From NCBI GenBank assembly GCA_020722945.1, contig DYJV01000016.1:1-41503 (forward strand): a DNA stretch of 41,503 nt. Direction: 5' to 3'. A model generated the notes under the pieces. That model searched no databases. It saw nothing but the letters and a program-made list of their open reading frames with translations, and was not told the DNA's origin. This document shows positions 1-7,445 of the stretch, piece after piece. Position 1 is the stretch's first letter, and every line of letters begins with the position of its first letter. The stretch is from Candidatus Methylomirabilis sp. (lineage in GTDB: Bacteria > DYJV01). The translations under genes and the position numbers were made by a program.

Positions 1-57
1 GGGGATTCCCCTCTACTCAAGGGGTGGACAGCGAAGCTGGACGGGGTGGTCTTTTTT
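1..57. repeat. Intergenic repeat fragment, left edge
   Basis: GC-rich island in an AT-rich intergenic stretch. Small hairpins are visible: CCCCT (8-12) can pair with AGGGG (20-24), and CAGC (29-32) with GCTG (36-39), followed by a T run. It resembles the short dispersed intergenic repeats common in AT-rich genomes. The element is cut by the window edge, so its length is unknown. Confidence 0.4.
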
Positions 58-90
58 TAGTTTTTATCTTTTTATTGAAGACTAACCTTG

Positions 91-122
91 AGATTTCTCC
101 TCGCTACGCTCGTCGAAATGAC
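91..122. repeat. Short intergenic inverted repeat
   Basis: ATTTC (93-97) and GAAAT (115-119) flank a GC-rich core containing CTACGCTCG. This layout is typical of small non-coding dispersed palindromes. The rest of 123-368 is AT-rich with no convincing gene. Confidence 0.4.
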
Positions 123-368
123 AAAAAATATAGTTTGTCACTATAATTTAAATTTTGAACCTTGAATTTTATCTTTCCCTTCAGACTTCAGCCTGTTCTT
201 CTGGGGTAGTTTTGAAAATGGTTTAAGATTCAGAATTCAAAATTATTATAAAGTAGATTTTTCTGTTCAGTATTCCATAATCCTGCAATTTTTAAGATTG
301 AAATTATTAGATACTTTAGAAAAAATATAATGGGAAAGGGGATATTGGTGAGTATAAAAGAGTAGTAA

Positions 369-393
369 AAAGGGGACTAAAAAAGCCCCCTTT
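369..393 (-). terminator. Rho-independent terminator of rpsU-yqeY
   Basis: A ten-base stem (369-378 with 384-393, one G-U pair, five-base loop) is followed on the minus strand by a T run. It lies just past the yqeY stop codon. Confidence 0.75.
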
Positions 394-396
394 ACT

Positions 397-840
397 CTAT
401 TTAAGAAAAGATTTTACAATTTCGCTAACAACCTTGCCGTCAGCTTTGTTCTCTAATTTGGACATAACAGCTTTCATAACTTTACCCATATCTTTTATGG
501 TAACATTTTCTATTTCGGAAATTGTGCTCTTTACAATGTTATGTATTTCGGCTTCTGAAAGCTGCTCAGGGAGAAATTCCATAAGAATGGAAAGCTCACT
601 CTCCTCTTTTGCTACAAGATCATCTCTTTTGGCAATTTTAAATTGCTCTATTGAGTCTCTCCTCTGCTTTACAAGTCCTGTAATAACTTTCTCAATAAGA
701 GGATCATCAAGAATTAATTTTCTGTTTATCTCTTCATTTCTGACAGCATTTATGATAGATCTGACTGTCTCTAATCTGAGTTTATCTTTACTTTTAAGAG
801 AATCTTTCATCTCTGTTTGTAATCGTTCTTTTAAAGACAT
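397..840 (-). CDS. yqeY: GatB/YqeY domain protein
   Basis: The 147-residue product fits the small stand-alone YqeY family, related to the C-terminal tRNA-contacting domain of GatB, the amidotransferase subunit that makes Gln-tRNA or Asn-tRNA. The stand-alone role is not well defined. It is rich in charged helices throughout and has the family's conserved FLPEQLS-type segment near the middle. ATG codons lie at 840 and 849 and a GTG at 852. I prefer 840 because AGAGGTGA sits eight bases upstream of it; the earlier codons would overlap that ribosome-binding site. It follows rpsU directly, with the RBS inside the rpsU 3' end, so the two are probably translationally coupled. The rpsU-yqeY order is widespread in bacteria, which supports the call. 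Confidence 0.9.
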   Translation of the reverse strand: MSLKERLQTEMKDSLKSKDKLRLETVRSIINAVRNEEINRKLILDDPLIEKVITGLVKQRRDSIEQFKIAKRDDLVAKEESELSILMEFLPEQLSEAEIHNIVKSTISEIENVTIKDMGKVMKAVMSKLENKADGKVVSEIVKSFLK

Positions 841-841
841 T

Positions 842-1051
842 TTAAGCATCACCTCTAACAGCCATTTTTCTCATCTTTTTCATAAGTCTTTTCCTTGCTG
901 CAATAGCCTTTTTCTTTCTTTTTATGCTAGGTTTCTCATAAAATTCTCTTTTTTTAAGTTCAGTAAGGATACCTTCTCTCTCACAAACTTTTTTGAATTT
1001 CTTGATTGCAATTTCAATAGAATCTTTGTCATCTAAGTAAACTCCCGTCAA
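842..1051 (-). CDS. rpsU: 30S ribosomal protein S21
   Basis: The product is a short, very basic protein of 69 residues. It has the S21 pattern of an acidic start, a helix with [12 protein letters not shown], the REFYEKPS segment, and a Lys/Arg-rich C-terminal helix. S21 joins the small subunit late, near the 16S 3' end and the anti-Shine-Dalgarno region. The frame is open to 1075, but I place the start at the TTG of 1049-1051: a G-rich ribosome-binding site (about 1060-1065) lies at the right distance, and the resulting N-terminus ([11 protein letters not shown]) fits the family length. The non-ATG start is an inference. A near-consensus promoter lies 30-60 bases upstream. Confidence 0.9.
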   Translation of the reverse strand: MTGVYLDDKDSIEIAIKKFKKVCEREGILTELKKREFYEKPSIKRKKKAIAARKRLMKKMRKMAVRGDA

Positions 1052-1087
1052 TAAATACACCCCCCTTCGAGTCAAAAGTAGAGGATT

Positions 1088-1116
1088 TATATATTTAATA
1101 AATAAAAAAAAGTCAA
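1088..1116 (-). promoter_or_regulatory. Sigma70-type promoter for rpsU-yqeY
   Basis: On the minus strand, TTGACT (1111-1116), a 17-base spacer and TATATA (1088-1093). The predicted transcript starts near 1081, leaving a leader of about 30 bases before the TTG start of rpsU. Confidence 0.6.
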
Positions 1117-1394
1117 TATATTTTAATTGTTTTTTTAAGGATATTAAGAAAATAATAATTTTTTAATGGTCTAATTTTAAAATAAATAAGAGATGTTAGG
1201 TTCTAAAAAGTTTTTTATAGGTCAGCCTATTGAAAATAGGAAAATTATTGAATAGAAATGTTTTTACAAAAATTTGACAAAAAGTTGAGGTAGCTCTCTC
1301 TATAAGTAACTATATTTATTATACTAAAAATTTTTTAGTGGAGGATAAGATTTTAAAACACTTTATTTTAAGATTAAAAAAAATTAAAAAACAC

Positions 1395-1423
1395 TTGACT
1401 ATTATAAAAAAATTTTATAGATT
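1395..1423 (+). promoter_or_regulatory. Possible promoter of the cytochrome/barrel operon
   Basis: TTGACT (1395-1400), 17-base spacer, TAGATT (1418-1423). If used, the leader is about 280 bases and includes the hairpins at 1569-1583 and 1614-1665. In AT-rich DNA such matches are common, so support is modest. Confidence 0.35.
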
Positions 1424-1568
1424 TGTTATTAGTGAATTTTTTAATATGACAATTAATCTATTTTAATACCATTAATTCCTAATAAGGTGAAAGATGTTTA
1501 AATCCACTCACTTTTTTTACATATCTTTAAATATCGACTATATATTCCATAGATGATTCTTCGTCCAC

Positions 1569-1583
1569 CCTCTCGGGGAGAGG
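1569..1583. repeat. GC-rich hairpin in the cytochrome leader region
   Basis: A perfect six-base stem, CCTCTC with GAGAGG, closes a GGG loop and is followed by TCTTTT on the plus strand. It could be a weak terminator, an attenuator, or a fragment of the dispersed intergenic repeats seen at the window edges. Confidence 0.4.
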
Positions 1584-1709
1584 TCTTTTAGATAAAATTC
1601 TCTCTAATTAACAAAGATTTTATCATAAAATATTTGCTATTGAGAGGAGGTGGTTTTAAAATCTTATATTTCTTATTAATTTCTTAAAAAATAAAAAGAA
1701 AGGGAGAAA

Positions 1710-2729
1710 ATGATGAGTAAAAAATTTCTAATTCTATTGGGTTTATTATCCTGTTTCTTATTTTTTATCTTTTCTTGTTCAAAAGATAGTGTCACCCAAT
1801 CAAGAAAAACAATAATGAAAATGCCTGAGCCTGTCGCTGGAGCAACCAAAGTGGGTAATGACTCCTGTAAAGATTGCCATGAGGATTACACAAAAAATTT
1901 CAAAGCTAATGTCCATGGAAGGATAATCCCTGGCGAGACAGCTATTGGCGAAACAGGATGCGAGACCTGCCACGGAGCAGGAAGTGTCCATGCATCAAGT
2001 GAAGATCCATCAAAAATAATTAACCCCAAAAAAATCGACGCAGTTTCATCAAGTTCTGTATGTTTGAGATGTCATACTGGTGATGAGCATCAAGATTGGA
2101 ATGGCTCTGCACACTCATTAAATGATGTTTCATGCACAGATTGCCACAAAGTTCACAACAACAAAAGCAAAGGTTTACTCGTTAAATCTGAGCCTGATCT
2201 ATGTTACTCATGCCACAATGATGTAAAAGCAAAAATGTATTATCCTACTCACCATCCTGTAAAAGAGGGTAAAATGGTTTGCTCTGACTGTCACTCAAAT
2301 CATGGAAGTATGCTCAACAACCTAAAAACAGAAGAGCGATTAAATGATCTCTGTCTAAATTGCCACACCAAATATCAGGGACCATTTACATTTGAGCACT
2401 CACCTGTTGTTGAAGATTGCACAATTTGCCACGATGCACACGGCACAATTGCAAATAATCTTCTCAAAAGAAATGAGCCTTTCTTATGTTTACAGTGCCA
2501 CGATCTACATTTCCATACAGGGATTTCATCTGCCAATACTTATGGGTTACCTTATTTGAATCCTACTACTAATGCTAACAATACATATCAGGTTCTTGAA
2601 GGGAGCAAAAATCCAAGAACTACTCAATTATTTATGGGCACAAAGTGCACAACCTGCCATCCATCTGTTCATGGCTCAGAATTACCATCACTTTCTGTGC
2701 CAGGTCATGGTAGAGCACTAACAAGATAA
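1710..2729 (+). CDS. Decaheme c-type cytochrome, MtrA/DmsE family, lipoprotein-type signal
   Basis: The 339-residue protein carries exactly ten CxxCH heme-attachment motifs, beginning at Cys53, 84, 118, 142, 165, 191, 215, 237, 260 and 313. Many additional His residues can act as distal ligands. The decaheme count, the size and the barrel gene downstream are diagnostic of the MtrA/DmsE/PioA group, which forms a heme wire inside an outer-membrane barrel and passes electrons between periplasm and exterior. The N-terminus (residues 1-22) is hydrophobic and ends in I-F-S-Cys23, a plausible lipobox; well-known MtrA proteins are instead released by signal peptidase I. ATG codons occur at 1710 and 1713 behind an AGGGAG ribosome-binding site. 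The barrel gene starts nine bases after the stop, so the two are co-transcribed. The electron donor and final acceptor are not shown by the sequence. Confidence 0.93.
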   Translation: MMSKKFLILLGLLSCFLFFIFSCSKDSVTQSRKTIMKMPEPVAGATKVGNDSCKDCHEDYTKNFKANVHGRIIPGETAIGETGCETCHGAGSVHASSEDPSKIINPKKIDAVSSSSVCLRCHTGDEHQDWNGSAHSLNDVSCTDCHKVHNNKSKGLLVKSEPDLCYSCHNDVKAKMYYPTHHPVKEGKMVCSDCHSNHGSMLNNLKTEERLNDLCLNCHTKYQGPFTFEHSPVVEDCTICHDAHGTIANNLLKRNEPFLCLQCHDLHFHTGISSANTYGLPYLNPTTNANNTYQVLEGSKNPRTTQLFMGTKCTTCHPSVHGSELPSLSVPGHGRALTR

Positions 2730-2738
2730 GGGGGGATA

Positions 2739-5132
2739 ATGATGAAAAAATTAAAAATAATTATGTTTATCTGTTTTTGTTTGGGATTTACCCTTCCACT
2801 CTTAGCTGCTGATAAAAATATTGATGGGTATGTAGGAGTCGGAGCTTTTTTGCAAGGTGATAGCGATGCATTAGATAGAGCTGCAGAATATTATGAAGAT
2901 GAAAGTTCTCCCTCTTTTAAAGCTTACCTTGATACATATTCTGACTCTTCAGATTTTTACCTAAAAGGGAATTATGAGGGTGAATACACCAACGATTTAG
3001 AAATCAAAGGTAATTTTTTAAGACTAATATCTGTTGATCTCGATTATAATCAACTTTTTCACAGAAAAGATTATGACAGACTTTTTATTGACTATGACAA
3101 AACCAACTTTAGCCCACTAGTAGCTATGGGGAAAATTCCAGCAAGTGCTAAGCCTGATGGACAAGTATGGGGTATAAATAAGTTCATTTCAAATGATACT
3201 GTTACAAGTCCCGGAGGTCAATGGTTTGGATTTGAGCAAGATTCAAGTGCAGTTGACAAAGATTACTATATAAAAAGAAGGGAAGTTGTATCAAAAGCAT
3301 CTCTTGCAATGCCAAACCTTGAAACTCTCAAGCTCAACTTTTCAGGAAGATTTGAAAATAGAGAGGGTTATGAGCACAAAACAGCCATGGTAGGTAAATG
3401 CACAGCTTGCCACGTAAGAGGATTAAGAAAGCATGTAGATGAAACTACAAGGGATTTGACTGCTGGAGTTTCATACGTAGCTGGACCGGTATCTATGAGC
3501 TACTCTCATATGAAGAGAGATTTTTATGTTTCAAACAGCTCAATATCAACATCTTTTGACAACGTTGAAGGGTTAAGAACTACTATGCCTGACAAATATA
3601 TAGCTTTTGCCCCAAGATTAAATTCAGAAACTTACGGGACAACTGCTGAGGTTGCAAAAACTCCAGAATCAACAAAAGATATGGATACCATCAAGCTCAA
3701 AGTAGATCTACCTTCATACACTACTTTTGCAGGTTCTTTTACAACAAGTAATATCAGTAATGATGACACATACTCAAATGAGGATGTAGAGCTTGATCAG
3801 GATGCACTTAATTTGAGACTCACTACTCATTTACTTGACAGAAAACTTTCTCTAAGCACCAAGTTTAGATATGTAGAACTTGATAGAGATTATATATCTG
3901 CAGAGCTTCAAAAAAATGAAGCCTACTACTTTCAGCCAGCTTTCTATAAACCTGTTAATCTGGGTGGTGTAGATTACCTTTTTGATAAAAGCAAAGCATA
4001 CTTCAATACTGTTACAGGGGAACCTATTCATTTTCATGTAGAGGGTGATTCTACTTACAACAGAGAGCAGTATCTCACAGGTTTGGATACTGTATATAGA
4101 TTGAGCAAGAAACTCAAATTTAGATTAGGTTATGAGTATGAAAGCATCGATAGAGATAACTACGATGTTTATTACAATGAGACACAAACAGAGAGGAATA
4201 CTTTTAAAGCAGGTATAGACTTCAAACCTATTACTAATTTTACAGGAAGATTAAACTTCAAATATTCAGATATCAATTCACCTTTTGCACATCCTGATTC
4301 AGGGTGTATCCAGTTGACATCTTCTAAAGATCCTTCTGTTATATACAGTGGTTCAGGAGCTCCTGCAGCTTACCCACTTGTATATGATTTGAGAAATTAC
4401 ACAGGGTCAACTTCTCCATCAGAGATATACGACTACTCTCTCAACCTCTCTTGGCTACCTGTTGAGAAATTATCTTTATCACTCTTTGCTAAATATCTTG
4501 ATACTAAGAATGATGAGGGCAATACCAATTGGGATTATGATGCCTACAATTTAGGATTTGATGGTTCTTTTATGTTTAATGAAAAATTTGTTTTAAGCTT
4601 TGGCTACAGTTACGAAATTGCTAACACAGACTCTAAGTTGAGTGTTGGCATGTATGCTGGCTGAGGCGGCCATGTTTTCTCTGACCAGGTTGGGTCAGCT
4701 TGTGACAAAGTAGACTATGAACAAGAAGCACATGTATTTACCGGAAGTATTGATTTTACACCAATTAAAAGTTTAAAATTAAATCTTACTGCAAATTATA
4801 CTATCGGGACAGCAGATATGGATGATCCAAACTTCTCAACAACAAATCCTTCTGCTTACTTCAGCGGTGATATCTCATCATCTAAAGATTTTTACTTGTT
4901 GTTTATCTCCTCTAATGGGTCAACTCTCGATTATACAGGATTTAGTGATTACTCTAATTTAGATTACAATATCTTTGATGTTACATTCAATCTATCTTAC
5001 AGCATCAATGATAGTTGGACTCTCTTTGGAGTGCTCAACTATACAGATTATCAGGATGATGAAGCTTATGCTTATGGTGATCTTGATGGTAAGTATTATG
5101 CTGCAAATCTTGGAGTTCAATTTAAGTTTTAA
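2739..5132 (+). CDS. MtrB/PioB-family outer-membrane barrel protein with an in-frame TGA, probable selenoprotein
   Basis: Read through the TGA at 4662-4664, this frame gives 797 residues. They comprise a signal peptide (1-23, cleavage near LLA/AD) and a long series of alternating polar/aromatic beta strands. The protein ends in Phe797 (VQFKF), the terminal aromatic expected of outer-membrane barrels. Its size and its position after a decaheme cytochrome match the MtrB/PioB family, the sheath around the cytochrome wire. Stopping at the TGA would leave 641 residues ending GMYAG, an implausible barrel end. After the TGA, 155 sense codons remain open in the same frame and keep the barrel-like pattern, and a SECIS-like hairpin follows. 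I therefore infer selenocysteine at residue 642. Other cysteines of the mature protein are C221 and C224 (in CTACH, a heme-type motif unusual in a barrel), C523 and C655. A nonsense mutation or sequencing error is the main alternative. The ribosome-binding site is GGGGGGATA, just before 2739. Confidence 0.82.
4662..4698 (+). promoter_or_regulatory. Putative bacterial SECIS element with its UGA
   Basis: Sixteen bases after the TGA (4662-4664) comes a perfect six-base stem, CTGACC (4681-4686) with GGTCAG (4693-4698), closing the loop AGGTTG (4687-4692). Bacterial SECIS elements lie inside the reading frame just downstream of UGA and present a short apical stem-loop with a G in the first two loop positions. 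The fdhF loop of E. coli is AGGUCU. The loop begins 22 bases after the UGA, within the usual range. Below the apical stem I can only see weak pairing (4675-4678 with 4707-4710). Confidence 0.75.
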
Positions 5133-5154
5133 CCAAAATCATTCAAATTATTAC

Positions 5155-5185
5155 AAAAAAAGGAAGGGTTAACCTTCCTTTTTTT
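5155..5185 (+). terminator. Terminator of the cytochrome/barrel operon
   Basis: A run of A and GGAAGG (5162-5167) pairs with CCTTCC (5173-5178) followed by seven T, with a five-base loop. It starts 22 bases after the final stop at 5130-5132. Its position past the second stop, not past the TGA at 4662, agrees with one gene ending at 5132. Confidence 0.85.
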
Positions 5186-5525
5186 GTTGATACTTTTCTC
5201 AGCAATAACTCTTTATCTAATCATTCTCCTCGATTTATACCTTTTCTCTAATATATAAACACGGTTGACTCTTATTTACTGCCTGTAACGTGCCTCTACC
5301 TGCGGTAGAGAGACTATTTTTACTATTTGGAGAGATAAAGAAAAAAAAATCAATAATTTTGTAAAGTTAGGTTAATCTCTAATTACAAATTTTGATAAAC
5401 TAAACTGAGATTCATCTTTTTATAGAAGTATCAAACCTATGATAGCAGTAATAAAAATAGAAAATTTTACAAAAAATATTTGAAATTCCTTTATATATTA
5501 CAAAATATTACCTACAAATAACTCC
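5186..5525. other. AT-rich intergenic region with one GC-rich hairpin
   Basis: No gene seen. CTCTACC (5294-5300), loop TGC, GGTAGAG (5304-5310) forms a perfect seven-base hairpin that stands out by composition. It may be a repeat remnant like the one at 1569-1583. Confidence 0.5.
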
Positions 5526-5553
5526 TTGACTTTTTATATTTTTTTTGTAATAA
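5526..5553 (+). promoter_or_regulatory. Promoter of the methylene-THF reductase gene
   Basis: TTGACT (5526-5531), 16-base spacer, TAATAA (5548-5553). It lies about 50 bases before the start codon. No riboswitch-like structure is evident in the short leader. Confidence 0.45.
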
Positions 5554-5600
5554 GTTTACGTTTAAATTTTTTATATTATAAAAATATTGGGGGCTAAATT

Positions 5601-7160
5601 ATGGCAAATAAGAACGCTTTTATGGAAAACCTGCTCGACAAAAATACTTTTCCTGTTACATGGGAGTTGGTTCCCGGCAGAGGAGCATTTGAAAAAGCTC
5701 AAGAAACACTCATAAAATCCGCAGAACAGGCAGCAAAAAGCAGTAAAATACATGCTCTTACAATTACTGACAATCCTGGTGGTAATCCTGCAATCTCTGC
5801 TGAAATGCTTGGAGTAGAAGTAAAAAATCTTGGTATAGACCCGCTTGTCCATTTTACATGCAAGGACAAAAGCAGAAATGAAATGGAAGCTATGCTTTAC
5901 GGTCTTGAAAGAGCTGGTGTATATAATCTTCTCGTTATGACAGGTGATTATCCTGTATCAGGATTTAAAGGTCGTTCACGACCAGTTTTTGATATTGATC
6001 CAATCCATGTGATTCAATTAATAGAAGAGATGAATTCCGGTCTTGAAGTTCCCGGACCCAAAGGAATCTCCAAACAAATTCCTACCAATTTCTTTGCTGG
6101 AGCCGCAGGTTCACCTTTTAAGAGCCTCGAATCAGAACAGATGGTTCAATATTATAAACTCAAGAAGAAGATTGAAGCAGGTGCAAAATTTATAGTTCCA
6201 CAGCTTGGTTACGATGCACGTAAATTCCAAGAAATTCTTTGGTTTGTAAGAAAAGTTCTTAAATCAGATGTTCCTCTTATAGGTAATGTCTATGTTCTTC
6301 CTTACGGACCCGGCAAACTGATGAACCAAAATATGATTCCGGGTTGTGTTGTTACAGAAAAGCTCCTCAAAACTCTTGAAAGTGAAAAAAACGCTGCTGA
6401 CAAAGGTAAAGGTGCAAGATTATTAAGAGCAGCCAAAATGTATGCATACTTCAAAGGTATGGGTTACAGTGGCGTCCATATTGGGGGTCATGGGCTGCCT
6501 ATTGATGATGTTTTGTGGATAATAGACAAAGGTGAAGAGTTAGCTCCAAATTGGCTCAATTATGTCCATGAGTTTGACTTTCCTATGGAAGAGGGTTTCT
6601 ATCTTTTTGAGAAAGATGAGAAAACTGGTCTTAATAAAGATACTTTATCAGAGAAAACTGCTGATGGAGATAGTCCTCTTATGTATAAAATGGCAAGATT
6701 CTTACATGATGTTATGTTTGAAGAGGATGGAATGCTCTTTAAACCTATGAGATGGTTATGCAAAAAACTCGATGGGAAAAAGGGTGGTGATATTTTTAAG
6801 CATATAGAACATCTAATAAAAGTTGCCAATTTTGAATGTATGGACTGTGGAGATTGTGCTCTCATGGATGTAGCTTTCTTATGTCCTATGTCTCAATGTC
6901 CCAAAAATCAGAGAAACGGTGCATGTGGTGGAAGTTACAATGGATGGTGTGAAGTTTACCCCAACAAGAAAAAATGTGTATGGGTCAGAGCTTACGATAG
7001 ACTCAAAGTATACAATGAAGAAGAATCAATCAAAGATAATCTTGTCCCACCACCCAACTGGGATTTCTTCCATACTTCATCATGGATGAACTTCTTCCTT
7101 GGCAGGGATCATGTTGCAAAAAGATTAGGAATCAAACCTCCCAAAAAGGATAACGACTAA
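5601..7160 (+). CDS. metF: Methylenetetrahydrofolate reductase fused to a MetV-type cysteine-rich domain
   Basis: The 519-residue protein has an N-terminal MetF-like TIM barrel (roughly 15-320; FPVTWELVPGRG, TITDNPGG, VMTGDYP and IGGHGLP segments). This domain reduces methylene-THF to methyl-THF using FAD. The C-terminal part (about 400-480) holds eight clustered cysteines, C413, C416, C419, C428, C433, C442, C450 and C459. It fits the zinc- or iron-sulfur-binding MetV domain, which acetogens encode as a separate subunit. Here both are in one chain. It probably supplies methyl groups to methionine synthesis or to a Wood-Ljungdahl-type route; no partner enzyme for either is in the window. A GGGGG ribosome-binding site precedes the ATG, and the gene is monocistronic between its own promoter and terminator. 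Confidence 0.88.
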   Translation: MANKNAFMENLLDKNTFPVTWELVPGRGAFEKAQETLIKSAEQAAKSSKIHALTITDNPGGNPAISAEMLGVEVKNLGIDPLVHFTCKDKSRNEMEAMLYGLERAGVYNLLVMTGDYPVSGFKGRSRPVFDIDPIHVIQLIEEMNSGLEVPGPKGISKQIPTNFFAGAAGSPFKSLESEQMVQYYKLKKKIEAGAKFIVPQLGYDARKFQEILWFVRKVLKSDVPLIGNVYVLPYGPGKLMNQNMIPGCVVTEKLLKTLESEKNAADKGKGARLLRAAKMYAYFKGMGYSGVHIGGHGLPIDDVLWIIDKGEELAPNWLNYVHEFDFPMEEGFYLFEKDEKTGLNKDTLSEKTADGDSPLMYKMARFLHDVMFEEDGMLFKPMRWLCKKLDGKKGGDIFKHIEHLIKVANFECMDCGDCALMDVAFLCPMSQCPKNQRNGACGGSYNGWCEVYPNKKKCVWVRAYDRLKVYNEEESIKDNLVPPPNWDFFHTSSWMNFFLGRDHVAKRLGIKPPKKDND

Positions 7161-7188
7161 TACTTCTATATATTTTAATTTTTCCATA

Positions 7189-7219
7189 ATTAAGGCGAGG
7201 TTTTTTACCTCGCCTTAAT
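7189..7219 (+). terminator. Terminator after the MetF gene
   Basis: Twelve-base perfect stem, 7189-7200 with 7208-7219, loop of seven mainly T bases. The T tract after it is interrupted, so termination may be partial and allow some read-through into the next genes. Confidence 0.65.
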
Positions 7220-7253
7220 ATTTTATCTTAAATTTCAATGGAGGGTCCAAAAA

Positions 7254-7445
7254 ATGGGAATCAAAAAAGAGCTTCTTGACATATTAGCTTGTCCAAAGTG
7301 CAAAGGTGATATATTCCTTACTCAAAATGAAGATGGGCTTGTCTGTAAAAAATGCAGACTTCTCTATGAGATCAGAGAAGATATTCCTGTAATGCTTATA
7401 GATGAAGCAAAAGCATGGGATGAAAGTATCAAGATAAAAGATTAA
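7254..7445 (+). CDS. Trm112-like zinc-ribbon protein (UPF0434/YcaR type)
   Basis: The 63-residue protein has the Trm112 pattern of two cysteine pairs, C13-P-K-C16 and C31-K-K-C34, then a LLYEIREDIPVML segment. Eukaryotic and archaeal Trm112 activates methyltransferases. The short bacterial members are structurally alike but their partners are mostly unknown. The ribosome-binding site GGAGGG lies just before the ATG. The stop overlaps the start of the following acyltransferase by one base (TAATG), so expression of the two is coupled. The same neighbourhood to lipid A genes occurs in other bacteria, which hints at an envelope role, but this is inference. Confidence 0.85.
   Translation: MGIKKELLDILACPKCKGDIFLTQNEDGLVCKKCRLLYEIREDIPVMLIDEAKAWDESIKIKD

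Larger units (their letters stand above)
1117..1709. other. Long AT-rich intergenic region upstream of the cytochrome operon
   Basis: There is no credible coding region here. It contains one possible plus-strand promoter (1395-1423), a compact GC-rich hairpin at 1569-1583 (CCTCTC, loop GGG, GAGAGG), and a nine-base inverted repeat at 1614-1622 with 1657-1665. The loop of that repeat carries a full anti-Shine-Dalgarno match, AGGAGGTG (1645-1652), with no start codon at proper distance. The 5' leader of the cytochrome mRNA may therefore be structured. Confidence 0.6.

Noticed and set aside
434-1036. A 200-codon open frame on the plus strand opposite yqeY and rpsU
   Set aside because: It lies antisense to two well-supported genes, and its Ser/Phe/Leu-rich product is typical of a shadow frame.
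1274-1306. TTGACA/TATAAG as promoter of the cytochrome operon
   Set aside because: The spacer is 21 bases, too long for a normal sigma70 promoter.
2739-4664. Barrel gene as a pseudogene ended by a nonsense mutation
   Set aside because: The downstream frame is intact with no other stop or frameshift and retains barrel character, and a SECIS-like hairpin sits at the right distance. Kept as an alternative only.
4818-5132. A separate 104-residue gene starting at the ATG of 4818
   Set aside because: No ribosome-binding site or signal peptide; the same frame is open from the TGA at 4662 onward, and the sequence is simply the C-terminal strands of the barrel protein.
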